In this document: positions 45,836-58,141 of the stretch, one piece after another
Layout of the letters: each line of letters opens with the position of its first letter
Numbering within the stretch: position 1 is the stretch's first letter
Source of the DNA: Amoebidium appalachense
Lineage: Eukaryota; Ichthyosporea
Assembly: GCA_963693365.1 (NCBI GenBank)
Contig: CAVNZM010000006.1
Span: 7,006,001 to 7,070,000, forward strand
Direction of reading: 5' to 3'
Length of the DNA stretch: 64,000 nucleotides
Program-made: the position numbers and the translations under genes
Notes under the pieces: generated by a model
Databases searched by the model: none
Seen by the model: the letters and a program-made list of their open reading frames with translations, nothing else
What the model was told of the DNA's origin: nothing

Positions 45836-48125
45836 GTGCCAACATCATCTTTACCAGCCCCAGCAAGGGGGGCATGAGCCGGTGTAGCGTGGGGCAATCT
45901 CACAACCAGGTACAGGTCTACCACTCCCTACCTGGTGTCGCGGAGGAACAAACCCTGCTGTGCGTGCCACTTGACGCAGCGCTGCAGCCCAGATAACTTG
46001 AGGGGCGACACAGGCACCCAAACAGTAAGAATAAAGGATTCCGGCTTGTACATACCGACAGCAGGAAACACTGAGGTGATCTCCACACACATTGTCCATT
46101 TGTCTTCACGGAAATACTTCTGGACATAGTCTCTAGAGGCACCCCCATGGCAAAAGCTGTGAGGGTTTAGGGTATGGAACCCATACTGTTTGAGGCCAAG
46201 GGGGTTGCATGGAGCTTGGCCCCCGGGTCATGGTAATATAAAGGCAACAGCTGCACAGAACTGGGGGGGCACCACGGAACCAGACAGGATGGTGTCGTAT
46301 CCTAACATGTGTGTAATAAGAGACGCGGCACTCTTCTAAGTGAACACACACGGAAAGGAACGAACGTGTACGAGAAAACTGCAAAGTTTCTTACTAGGCC
46401 TGACTCCGACGGGCAACCTGAGATCCAAACGGAACCAAGCTAAGTCACAACTGCGGCCATCAAGGCCGTGCCCCCAAAGATCATCATCACCAGGCCCCCC
46501 CACGATGCCACATTCCATACATTCCGATCTAATGAACTCTATCGTCGCCTGCACGAGCTAAGTCTATTGGCTCACTCTAATATACATATCTTTGTCTCTC
46601 CCCTCTCCCTTCCCCTAGTGGCACCGTGGAGTCTAAGTCTACATTTCATACTACCTCCCCCCCCCTCCCCCCTCTACTCCTTCCTGTACATCAAAATATA
46701 TATATACACGTTTGGCAGATTATACTATCAGAACTTGCCAATATTTGCCAGGGCATCTTATTGCATTCCTAAGTCCTCCTAAGATCTATCCTATACACTA
46801 TTTCTAATTCTAATATTGGTCGGCTGCTGCAGGCTGATGTGGTCCTGCCTGCGCCTGCAGAGACACGATGCCCGCAGCTGTACAGCTGATCTTGAGGCCC
46901 CGGACTTGATCTTGATGACCTGTGGACCCGGGCCAACCCCGCCCCCCCCCCCCCCCCCCCCCCCCGCCCCCCCGGATCTTGATCTTTGACTTATGATGAT
47001 CTGCTGAGACGGATTAGTATATGTCAGATGGCCAAGAGGGACAAACGGGCGATATGGACAAACTGGTTTGGGCTGGCCTGGTGTCTGTCAGGCGGATGCG
47101 GCCCGTGCTGGCTGGCATGTGGTGGGGGATTAGGCCGTTAAACAAAACAAAGTCTGTGTGGATAAGCATAAGCAGCTCATTCATAGGATGTTGAAAAAAC
47201 ACTCAAACCCTAGCAAAGCAGCATACCAAACAAGGGGCCGATTATTGAAGGCAAATCATGATGGCCAATGACGGGACCAATGAAAACAGAAGCGGGGGCG
47301 TCACGGTGGTCTATGCTGGAACAAGCCGATTCCAGCCAGTGCAAGCTCCGTTGTGCGGGTGCAGGTGCGGACCAAGACTTGGCAGGAAATGCCTGTTGCC
47401 TGCAGCTGTGTTAACACAGCGCGGATGCTGGCCATGCGACGGATCAATGTCGTAACATTAATCAAAACATTAATGACCAGGAGGTCGTCCAGAGTCTGCG
47501 AGGGACTTGGTTTTTGGTGGTGAGTGCCAGGAGCCCACGAATCCAGGTATTCATCAAGGCATCCCGGTAAGCCTTCCAGAGGTTGGGCTTTTTTTGGCCT
47601 GGTCAGCCACTGGCAGAAAACCGCGAGAATGAGACCATCTGCTGGTTTGTGGGCTGATGGTAGCCACTGCGATAAAAAACAAATGAATGTCAATGGCAAG
47701 CAACGCAGTCCAATCAAGGATCCACAGACGGTAGCGGAAGCCCCGGGCAGCAGTGTAGCACACCTAAACCACCAAGACGCAGGAGCAGGGTTTCCCCCTT
47801 CAGAATGTTGATGCGATCAGAGCAACACCAACAACGGCTGATGTTAGCCTACTTTTGTCCACCATGGCACCAACAGCTGCCAAGGTAGGGGCCGCTCCCA
47901 GGGGCGGGGCAGGGAGAGGGGGCGGGGGGGGAGGGGGTTGGGGAGGCTGGCGGGCCCGGGCTTGCCAAGTGGTTTACGCACAGGACCGGACAGCTGGAGG
48001 TAGTGGCCACAGCGGTTGCAGTAAGGCAGCACTTGGCCGGGAAAAGCATGGCTGGAAGCACCCGGACAGACCCATGGATGGCCATTGCACAACCCAACAA
48101 AGAAGCATCAGTGAAAACATGCTGC
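45836..48125 (-). mobile_element. Decayed relative of the YR element, interrupted
   Basis: 45836-46288 matches the B end and recombinase 3' half at clearly lower identity than C1-F. 47028-48125 continues with the recombinase N-terminal half and part of RNase H. Many stops and indels are present. It is either an old copy or a separate subfamily. The gap 46289-47027 is an insertion. Confidence 0.7.
46289..47027 (+). repeat. Insertion in the old YR copy, includes the dispersed repeat
   Basis: Includes a coding-like stretch near 46460-46560 (KAVPPKIIITRPPHDATFH then SNELYRRLHELS). It is followed by the pyrimidine-rich segment shared with 30383-30575 and a C-run at about 46942-46964. No terminal repeats were recognised. 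The peptide is not identified. Confidence 0.45.
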
Positions 48126-50056
48126 TAGCAAAACTGGATCGCATGCATTACTAGTTTCATTACCAGGAACAAGGGGAGAACTCGGGCCTTCATGTTCAAT
48201 GCACACTCAGTCGCCACACTAACATGATCACTTGGTAAGCGCTTCGCACCTCAAAGTTTCAGCTTTGAAGTGTTGCTACTGAATAATGCTCCGGAGTCCA
48301 TTTAAGCTATTTTATTAGCACGCTCCATAATTTTCATACAACCAGCGTATGCGCCGAGCGGCTGCCAGGCTAAACCAAGAAGATTATATGCAAACAAATC
48401 CAGTGACCGTTTGCGTGCAGTGTGCCACAACGTTTCCTGGACACTCGGAGTTCGTTTGACAATGTGTGCTCGTCACCGTGACGTTTGTGACCGTTTCCCA
48501 TTGCAGGTTCACGTTGCGTACATCCTTCAAGTTGAGACTGTGAAGAAGGAGAATGTGTTTAAACGTATTAAAGGCAAGATTGATGCCATCATGGCTTAAC
48601 CTCTTTCCTGCAGTTCTGGAGATACGGATCGGCGCACCCATGTGCACGTTTAGTGAACAAGGCTTCTTGGGCTATCGTATCCAGATAGGACATGGCGCCT
48701 CCTCCACTTTCGCCTTGCCATTATATATTTATTACCAACTGGCCCGAAGGGCGCAACTGTGCGTGTTGCAGATGAGCCACCCCACCACACCACCACGGCA
48801 ATACCAGCAACCACCCTCCCCTTGACCATCTGCACCCAGACACCGTGCACATCACCCACAAACATCACCTGTAAACAACCCAAAACTCCTCCAAAAAAAC
48901 CACAAAAACAAAAGGCCTTTCAAAGTTTTCGAAGGCATCCCTTAGTATTCCAACACAGTCACCAGGCTCAGTCCCTGTGTCTATTGCACCCTTCACACAT
49001 ACACTAGGGCCTCCTCCCACCCACCTACCCTGAAGAATGAATATCACGACATCATGAGTCTTTCTGCACGAATGCACCCCTGCCCCTTATAAAGGGCTGA
49101 AATTGACAGGCCATGTGTGAAGTCCCTCCCCCCCCCCATCAGCAAACATCTCCCATTTCCCGTCTCAAACCACTCTGGGACATCCTAAACCCGTAACCCA
49201 TCCTGAACTATACCCTTTATAACCGTTATTAGTTAGAGATGACTCCAAGCTATCCCTAACCCGTCCGGCTTTAGCAGGCGCTATTAAAGACATCTCTGTA
49301 AGTACGTCCTTATTGTACCTTTAGCATATCTGTAACCCGGCGAAACCCTATCCCGTGTTCCATCTGTTTCCTCCCCGAAGCATATCTTAGAGCCGTCTTT
49401 GTTATGTTTTAAACAAATCTATAAAAAGACAATATTTATGAACTTTTACTAAACAGATATCCCCAGCATATCTGTAAGCTATCGGTCAGCCGTCTACAAG
49501 AGCGCTTTTCGATCACCAATATCCATCTTTAATACTACTTTTTGTAATTCAGACGAATATATATGGCATACTTAACACCTCTTGAAGAATTTTGCAGAGA
49601 TATATTACAGATATGTTGTGGTTAACCTAAATGTATCCTTAAAATGTAGTTATGTAATATGTTATTTCAGTCTAACACGAGTTGCCGACTTTAGGACGTA
49701 CTAAAAGCAACTCACCGATTGGCTAGGGATATTTTTATTGGTACATAGTGACACAAACAAGATATGCGTGAGACGTATTTACGTCATAATATAGATTCAT
49801 CATCAATTGAGGAAAAGACACAATTAATATACACTTTAGACGGCTTTAGGACGGCCTAACGTTATATATGGTCGCTCCCATAGATAGAATAATTATATAT
49901 TCATAGTTCTGGTAAGAGCACCGGAAGATTTCTTGATGCAATTTTAAAGCCATCTTTCAGGATGTTCTAAAAGTCACACTAAAAAGACCGTCGTCATCCT
50001 TAAAGTCATCTGTTGGATGGCTGGAGGATGTCGTGATGATATCTTAAACCCCCACC
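48126..50056. other. Mostly non-coding; one small exon candidate inside
   Basis: No repeat family is recognised to 49100. From about 49150 to 50050 the DNA is AT-rich and dense in motifs like CATCCTAAA, ATATCT and GTCTTTA, similar in flavour to 57150-58060. It ends at a C-run (50067-50097). Confidence 0.5.
48507..48599 (+). CDS. Candidate terminal exon, 30 residues, unknown
   Basis: Follows an acceptor (CGTTTCCCATTGCAG) and is open from GTTCAC to a TAA. It encodes VHVAYILQVETVKKENVF then a Lys-rich tail ending DAIMA. It is possibly the last exon of a gene whose upstream part I cannot find. No family is recognised. Confidence 0.25.
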   Translation, partial: VHVAYILQVETVKKENVFKRIKGKIDAIMA

Positions 50057-50063
50057 TCCCACC

Positions 50064-50066
<3 letters not shown>

Positions 50067-50099
<33 letters not shown>

Positions 50100-50456
50100 G
50101 GACCACCACCCACCCCACATGAACCTTTGACGATCGATGATGACGACGAGGTGCCAGACCCACAGGGTCTTGCCTCCATACTTTATTTACCTTAACAGGA
50201 CAAAGAGCCGGTACCCACCTATGGGTGCTAAACATGCACATGATCATTCATGTGCTATAAGAGCAACACAGAAACGAAACACGGAAACAACAGCAGCCAT
50301 AGGACAAAGAGCCCCAGACCCACAGGGTCTTGCCTCCATACTTTATTTACCATGCACAGATCAAAGACCAGTCATCGTGCACATGTAAGAGCAACACAGA
50401 AACGAAAAACGGAAACAACAGCAGCCATAGGACAAAGAGCCGGTACCCACCTCTAG
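50067..50456. repeat. C-run and ~165-bp tandem duplication
   Basis: CCAGACCCACAGGGTCTTGC with CATACTTTATTTACC occurs at about 50153 and 50313. AACAGCAGCCATAGGACAAA occurs at about 50287 and 50421. Two units are present; the second has an internal deletion. No gene seen. Confidence 0.7.
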
Positions 50457-51044
50457 ATGATAACGTAGCCTTATAGCTGCTGATGACTTCATGGGCCAAC
50501 CTTGGCAAAACCTCTAAAGGAACTCGAGCTAAGAATTAGCTCATCCTACTTGTGAGAAGTGGGGGGGGGGGGGGGGAGGGGGGGGGGGACTGAGGGGGCT
50601 GACTGAGAGTGGCAAAAAAAGAGTCGACAGAACCAACCTCAAACATAGTAAGGACGGAAACCTGGACCAGAACTTATGAAGTCTAGAGAAGCAGAAAATA
50701 GCTTGAACGATTGATGGAGGGGATGATAGCTATAGTGCTAACAGCAAAAGTAGTGCCCACAGTCGCTGGTTCATGAACGTGAAAAGGCAACGTGCATCTG
50801 CAGCCAGCAGACACACGCACACGCACGCACACACACACACACGTATATATATACACACACACACACAGACACAGACACAGACATAATCACAGGACGGACA
50901 CAGACCAGACAGACAAACGCCATATGCACAAAAGCAGGCAACACAAAACTAACCTTCAAACGGCCTTTCAGCCGTTAGGCGAAGAAGCTGCAGCATGCAG
51001 CATGGTCGAAACCATTCAGCACGGTGGCTGCGCGACCTGCGGAG
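50457..51044. other. Spacer, no gene seen
   Basis: Contains a G-run (about 50560-50588) and a short (CA)n (about 50826-50880). No convincing frame or RNA. Confidence 0.5.
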
Positions 51045-51160
51045 GGGACCTGTGACCAGGCGACCTGCGGGAAGGGAACTGCGACCAGGCGACCTGCGGG
51101 AAGGGACCTGCGACCAGGCGACCTGCGGGAAAGGACCTGCGGACCTGCTGGAAGGGGGAA
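51045..51160. repeat. 29-bp tandem repeat, about 4 copies
   Basis: The unit contains ACCAGGCGACCTGCGGGAAG and repeats from about 51053, the last unit degenerate. It produces repetitive frames that should not be taken as genes. Confidence 0.8.
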
Positions 51161-51599
51161 GAGAAATGGAGCAAACAATGTGCGTACAGGCTTAAACGGA
51201 CAAAAAATTGCAAACCGGATTGGGTTTAGCCAATCACTATTTGCTATGGACCGGTTTAGTAACCGCCGCGCCTGATTAGGGAAAAGATAAAAATAGATTT
51301 CGGCTCGCGCGCGCGCGTGCATCAGCTTGGTGCCCTTATCGGTACCCTTAGTGCCCTTAGTCACAACTATCAGACTATAGTTACGTGTCCTCCACTTCTT
51401 TGTTCTTGACCATTTTTTCGGCATGAAAGGGTTTCTGTTACTTCTTGCTGTCCTTCTTAGCGTGCTTGCTTGTCTTTTTTTCAACATGGGTGTCACTGGC
51501 GCTTTCGACTTCTTTGATATCACACGTGTACGTGGACACAAGCACGAATGCATACACCCACACCCATACTCACACTCACACCCACAGCTCATGCTCACA

Positions 51600-51604
51600 C
51601 TCAA

Positions 51605-51670
<66 letters not shown>

Positions 51671-52255
51671 CACACACACACGCGCGCGCACGCACACACA
51701 CTCACACATGCACACTGCACACACACACACACACACACGCACACACACAGGCGCGCACACACAGGCGCGCACACACACACAGGCGCACACCTCCACAACA
51801 CACACAGCACATGCACACACAAGCGCACACACGCACACACACTGTTATCCCTGATCATGATGCCCCCTCCCCCCCTCCCTCTTCCCCCCCCGCGCACCCC
51901 CCCCCCCCCCCCCCCCCCCCACCCCACCCACCCACCTACAAAGACGAAAACGTTTATCTGTGTTCCAGACCGTGTGCGCTCTACTCCTCTCCCCTCTCCC
52001 GCACACAACGAGCCCCCCCTCTCCCCCCCCCCCCTCCCCCCCCCCCCCTCCCTGTGCATGCAGGAACGCACACATATGCACACGTGCGCATACATCATAT
52101 ATATGGCGGTTGAGTCACAACCCATTTGCAAACCACACACGTGTGCACGCATGGACGTCGCGCACACACACAACGGCACACACACATAAATGCTCGCGCG
52201 CTCACAGCACACATGCACACACACTCACTCACAAACACGCACACACACACACACA

Positions 52256-52290
<35 letters not shown>

Positions 52291-52385
52291 TCTCTCTTCT
52301 CTTTCTCTTTCTCTCTCTCTCTTTCTCTTTCCCTCTTTCTCTGATCTGTCTCTCTCTCTCCCTCTTCCTTCTCTCTCTCTCTAGT
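51600..52385. repeat. (CA)n, C-runs and (CT)n
   Basis: Interrupted (CA)n at about 51608-51842, C-rich runs at about 51860-51925 and 52010-52050, CA-rich at 52140-52255 and (CT)n at about 52257-52382. Confidence 0.85.
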
Positions 52386-53071
52386 AGTGGCAAGTGGAAA
52401 GAAAAAATAGGTGATACCCCACTTGGTTTTTTTCTTCTCAATTCTGTCTAAATCTCATCATGATAGGGTATTTTTGGTTTACGTATACACTTGGCTCAGC
52501 TTGCATGTACGGGAAACACAAGTTAAGCATGTTAAATAACGATACATTGACATATTTCAACCTGTTGACTATCAGTATGCATCATGGGCTTAGTGATTAC
52601 GACCCCGTCTCAACATTGACATCGTAAAAACTAATAAACTATCTGATCCAAATCACAATGGAACCCAATATCGTGCCCCCCCCCCCCCCCCCCTAAATAT
52701 GGAACTTTCATGGTGTTACACGAACTATTTAAAAAAAATATAAAAAAATAAAGAATAAAAAATAAAAAACTCTCATATACTCTTTGAACTCGCAAAGAAC
52801 CAATCCCTAATACTTGTACATGTATTGCATACATAAATATACTCGCACATATACATACACACATTCACTTTAATCTTTCAGGCTACATGTGCAATAAATT
52901 ATGCACAGTCGATAGAGTTCGTTGTGAAACCCCCCCCCCCCCCCCCTCCCCCCTCCTCGTTCCCCCCATATGCAATGGGGATAATAATGTTTCCCGCTAT
53001 TAATTAAAAAATCACCGTTCTAACTTCCTAAGACCAAACCACTTGTAACACCGACAGTTTCGGTTGTGTGG

Positions 53072-53108
<37 letters not shown>

Positions 53109-53270
53109 CCCACCCACCACCACCTTACCAATATACGTTACGTATTGGTACAATATCACCAATACTAATTAAATATCGTCACGTGTGATGGTGATGGCAT
53201 CCATGTAGCTCTGCAGCAGTGTGTGTGTGTGGTGCGTGTGTGTGTGGTGTGGAGAGGCCTGGGGGGGAGG

Positions 53271-53305
<35 letters not shown>

Positions 53306-53699
53306 GGGGGGGAGGGCCGGGTGGGGGGGGGGGGGGGGGATAGGCAAATACCAGACAGTGATGCATAATTGCACATTCTTTTGCAGCTACAGTGGATGAT
53401 ATTTACCCGCCGTGTGCACCACTTGTGACCCCAGTCTTCCGAGGTGGTGTCACAGGTGGGCGCCAACACCAATAAATTGACTGGTGACGGGCGTACAACC
53501 AAAGAAACTCAGCAGCCCATATAACAACGTTGATGCTATACCCTGCCTAGCTAACGTAATAATTAGTGCACCATCGCACGCGTGACCCCCCCCCCCCCCC
53601 CCCCCCCCGGGGGGGTGTTTTTGCCGCGCGGTACCCCTGATATTGTAGGTGTACACTGCCCCCACAACCCCAATTGTGTGCTGAATATCCCGTGCTAGG
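52386..53699. other. Spacer with several C and G runs
   Basis: AT-rich sequence with C-runs at about 52676-52693, 52930-52946, 53073-53106 and 53587-53608 and a G-rich run at about 53265-53338. No conserved reading frame. Confidence 0.55.
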
Positions 53700-54800
53700 A
53701 AACCAATAACGTGAAAGTAACACATCATTGCCGCATAATATATTATATATATGGTACAAGGGGGGATTTCAATCCGGGCTACAATGTTGTGTTTTTTTCG
53801 TGTGACCCTCGTACTCCAGAGGCACATTCACCATCCCCCCCATAAACTTTGTGGTAAATGTCTCGTGCTAGAAGCTGTTCTGTGGGTAGTTATTGAAAAA
53901 ACCAATAATGTGTAAGTAACACATGGACATATACTATGCTACAAGGGGGGTCTATTCGAGCTACAACATTGTGTTTTTTTCATGTGACCCTCATACTCCA
54001 GGGGCACATTCACCATCCCCCCCTATAAACGTTTTGGTAAATTTCTCGTGCTAGAGGCTGTTCTGTGCGTAGTTATTGAAAAAACCAATAATGTCTAGGT
54101 AACACATGGACATATACTATGCTACAAGGGGGGTTCTATACGAGCTACAACGTTGTGTTTTTTTCGTGTGACCCTCGTACTCCAGGGGCACATTCACCAT
54201 CCCCCCCATAAACTTTGTGGTAAAGTTCTCGTGCTAGAAGCTGTTCTGTGGGTAGTTATTGAAAAAACCAATAATGTCTAGGTAACACATGTACATATAC
54301 TATGCTACAAGGGGGGTTCTATATGAGCTACAACGTTGTGTTTTTTTCGTGTGACCCTCGTACTCCAGGGGCACATTCTCCATCCCCCCCATAAACTTTG
54401 TGGTAAATTTCTCGTGCTAGAGGCTGTTCTGTGGGTAGTTATTGAAAAAACTAATAATGTGTAAGTAACACATGGACATATACTATGCTACAAGGGGGGT
54501 TCTATTCGAGCTACAATGTTGTGTTTTTTTCGTGTGACCCTCGTACTCCAGGGGCACATTCACCATCCCCCCCATAAACATTGTGGCAAATCTCTCGTGC
54601 TAGAGGCTGTTCTGTCGGTAGTTATTGAAAACCAATAATGTCTAGGTAACATATGTACATATACTATGCTACAAGGGGGGTTCTATACGAGCTACAAAGT
54701 TGTGTTTTTTTCGTGTGACCCTCGTACTCCAGGGGCACATTCACCATCCCCCCCATAAACTTTGTGGTAAATGTCTTGTGCTAGAAGCTGTTCTGTGTCT
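53700..54800. repeat. Satellite-like tandem repeat, ~184-bp unit
   Basis: GTGTTTTTTTCGTGTGACCC or a close variant recurs about every 183-185 bp (about 53790, 53972, 54155, 54341, 54523, 54705). Each unit also has CTCCAGGGGCACATTC, CATCCCCCCCATAAAC, CTCGTGCTAGA and ACCAATAATGT. About 5.5 units, 90% or more alike by eye. Confidence 0.85.
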
Positions 54801-54976
54801 GATGTGTGGATGTCTGTGTATGTTGTGTGTGTGTGCATGTCTGTGTGTGTGTATGTGCTCAGTTGAAGGGAAGGGGGGGGAGAGGGGGGATGCACCGTGT
54901 GGGTGCATGTGTGCACGTGTGTGTGTGTGTGCTCTGTGGAGAGGGAAGGGGAGGGGGGAAATGCACCGTGTGTGTG

Positions 54977-55007
<31 letters not shown>

Positions 55008-55175
55008 CTGTGTGTATGTGTGTGTGTGTGTTGTGTGTTTGTGTGTGTGTATATGTCTGTGTGCATCGTGTGTGGTGTGTGTGTGTGTGTGTGCATGTCT
55101 GTGCATGTGTGCATGTGCTCGGTGGAGAGGGAAGGGGAAGGGGGGGATTCGTGTCCGTGCATGTGTGCATGTGTG

Positions 55176-55218
<43 letters not shown>

Positions 55219-55297
55219 ATGTATGTGTGTGTATATGTGCTCAGTTGAGAGGGAAGGGGAGAGGGGGGATGCACCGTGTGTGTGCATGTGTGCATGT
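54801..55297. repeat. TG-rich region with GAAGGGG repeats
   Basis: Interrupted (TG)n with four copies of a GAGGGAAGGGG-type purine block followed by GATGCACCGTGTG or similar. A loose ~110-bp periodicity. Confidence 0.7.
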
Positions 55298-55805
55298 TAA
55301 TGCAAAGTACACACGGGGGAGTCCGTAGAATTTTTTTTTCCGACGGAGGGGGGGGGGGACGTGATCGGGGAATTTCAGTGTTTTCTCCAGTCCCGCATGC
55401 AACATACCAGCCTTCGTATCCAAAAAACCCAAACACCCTTTCCTTTAGCAAGCAGCTGACTTTCTCACCACCAAACGTAGATGGGGGTGGGGGGGAGTGC
55501 CCACGTTCACCCACACATCCCCACGGGCATTTGCCGGCCCATCAGGGGGGGTCCAAGAGGGGGGAGGGGGGTCATTCTATAGTGTGCATGTGTTGTGGAG
55601 GGAAAAAACGTGCAAACACCCTCAGAATGGACGGATTTCGATGCAGTTTTTTTTGTTTTCACAACGGGAAGGTATGTTAATGCAAAATACACACGGGGGA
55701 GTCCGTAGGATTTTTTCCCGACGGAGGGGGGGACGTGATCGGGGAATTTCAAGAAGAAAAACCTAAAATCTCAATATCTCCCAAAACCCTCCGAATGGAC
55801 GGGAG

Positions 55806-55839
<34 letters not shown>

Positions 55840-55960
55840 GGGGGGGGGATTGGGGGGGGGGGGAGGCATCAAACGTGATGGCTCACACACCCCCACTGAA
55901 ATTTGCTGGCCCCATAGGTGGGGTCCATGGGGGGGGGGGGGGGGGCATTGTATAGTGTGT
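55298..55960. repeat. ~380-bp direct duplication
   Basis: GTTAATGCAAAGTACACACG through GGGGAATTTCA occurs at about 55298-55378 and again at 55676-55752. The following CCCCACGGGCATTTGCCGG-type segment recurs at about 55885 in diverged form. G-runs lie at 55810-55860, 55932-55950 and 55971-55990. Confidence 0.7.
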
Positions 55961-56079
55961 TTTTTTTTGTGGGGGGGGGGGGGGGGGGGGTTTACACATT
56001 GGTTGGTTATCTCCAAGGCAATGGGCAACGTCCCCCCCCCCCCCCCCCCCCTCTCCCCGGCGGGCCCGCCGCTGCGCTG

Positions 56080-56373
56080 CGGAAGATTATTCTGATCCAC
56101 TCGAATCCTTTTGTCCCAAACACAGGCTTGCAGGATAAGAAAGGCCTGCACCTTGCAAAGCTGGATGCCTATTTTGCATCAGAAGGGAACTTCGACCCCA
56201 GCCCCAGGCTTGAAGGACGTGGCAATTGCCTAAAGTTCCTGCCGCTACAGCTGCAGTTGTTCCTAGCGGGCTTAACGCCTGCTGAAGCACGGGGGACTCC
56301 ACGGGGGGATCTGCCTCTTCCAGTGAAAAGAAAATATTCCCATACAACAGCTGCTATATTCGACTGCAAGAAG
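56080..56373 (+). CDS. Candidate internal exon, ~98 residues, unknown
   Basis: An open plus frame reads SNPFVPNTGLQDKKGLHLAK, LDAYFASEGNFDPSPRLEG, LKFLPLQLQLFLAGLTPAEA and AAIFDCKK, then a donor-like GTGAGG at 56374. The acceptor is probably near 56085 after a C-rich tract. The residue mix is protein-like. No family is recognised and neighbouring exons were not found. Confidence 0.35.
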
Positions 56374-58089
56374 GTGAGGAGGGAGTGTATCTTAAGGTGG
56401 TGGGGTGTAAGGAGTTTTATGGTCGGCGATCCGCACTGCAGTTTCAGGTATGGTTGGCGTATTTATTCAGGACTTACTGACAAAATAGTAAGTATAGCTC
56501 TAGTATAGCGTGAGGATATTCTTAGGAGCTTCCTAAGGTATGCGATATATATCTTTGCGTTTTTTTTTGCGTTTTTTGTGCATTTTTTATTTTTATTTTT
56601 TATTGTGTTTATTTAGGGTAAATTCCACGCACCGGCCACTTGCTCCGCGCAGGCATTGCACCGTTTGCCAAGGTATCTCGCCTAATTTATAGGTACCTTA
56701 AATATTATTATAACTAAAACTTCTGTATTTGGCAGTTGAATGCCCCAGTTTTACTTACATTAGACGGATCATGATTGTAATGATAACAGTGCTTCGGATT
56801 CTGTTTTGCACCCCTCCAGTAAATCTTTGTTTCCATTGGCTATCAACGCCTCGCGCGCACCTGCGCGACGCCTTCATGTTTCATGTTTCAATAAAAGCGT
56901 ACCTTGTGACGCCTTCATTCAATTTGTGAATGCAGTGTGAAATTCGATCCTAAAAAACAACCAATCAAAAACGTTGGAGTGATCTATCCCACAATCAAAT
57001 GCGCAATCCCTTTTCCCGCCGTATATATTGAGCTAACCCGCGCATCATGGATCGTGGTCCTGGGTAATCGGCATTGACCGAGGGGTGAAGAGGCCGTGGC
57101 TGAGGATAGCGATACGTGCTTTGCTTTTCTATCCCAGGGAACACTTAAATATCATATAAATCGATCCCATTAAACCCTTAAAGAGGTCCTAAAGTAATCC
57201 TAACACAATACCTAATTGCAACTCTGAACATCTTTAAGCTACCCCAAATAGGACGTGAAGATCGCAGAAAGGTATCACCAATACTTGCCTTAGACTGCGT
57301 TAGCATATCACATGCACAGACATGGCCTGTCTTGAAGATATAATTTGGATGGCCAATAGCGCTACAAAAGAACTCTCCAAAGATCTCCTTAGATGATCCA
57401 TTGCCTAGCTGTGATATATCCTGACGACATCCTAACGCAATCAGTTCGTTTCGCACATGTTGCATGGTACATACGGGATTAAGAGAGGATAAAGATTGTA
57501 CTAAGATCTCCGCAGTATATCTTTAACATATCTCTACGCCCACCCCACGAGTGCCTTATGTCAACTTACTTGCGTGTATAATGCATCTTACACACATCTA
57601 TATAATATGTATCGGTATCTCTCATAGACATCCTGTAGAGTGAGTGCAGACGTCTTTAGGACATCTGTCAACTACCCCATGTTCCGGGATGATAAAAATA
57701 TGTCCTCAATCCGTCCAAGATATCATTAAGAAGTAAAAGACATGAAAACCCGAAAGACGTCTTTCATATATCCCGCATGCATCCGCAACCCATCGGACAA
57801 TTTAATGGGGGGTAAGGACATCCGGACTTGTGCTGATGGGTATAAGTGCACTTCCAGGTGTCTGTATGACATCTTGTCAGACGACTTTACTATGTCTTGC
57901 AGATGTCCACTGTCTTGAATCCGTGCCAGACGTATTTAATATATATGGGATGTGTTTCAGACGCCTTGCCATCCTGAAATTCCGGGTTATCCTAAACCCG
58001 TCCTAACCTATCTCTTGGATATCTTAACGACGATAGGACGTCATAAAGTTGTACTGGACAGGTTTCGGATGGGGGGTGATCTTTGCTGA

Positions 58090-58092
<3 letters not shown>
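56374..58092. other. Non-coding, AT-rich
   Basis: T-rich to about 56620, then unremarkable. From about 57150 to 58060 it is dense in TCCTAA, GACATC, ATATCT and CGTCTTTAG motifs without a fixed period. It ends at a C-run (58093-58127). Confidence 0.5.

Positions 58093-58127
<35 letters not shown>

Positions 58128-58141
<14 letters not shown>

Noticed and set aside
48384-48647. Minus-strand 87-residue frame
   Set aside because: The plus strand has a splice acceptor and a Lys-rich tail ending at a stop, which fits better; neither is strong.
50975-51838. 287-residue Cys-Val-rich minus frame
   Set aside because: Driven by (TG)n and a 29-bp tandem repeat.
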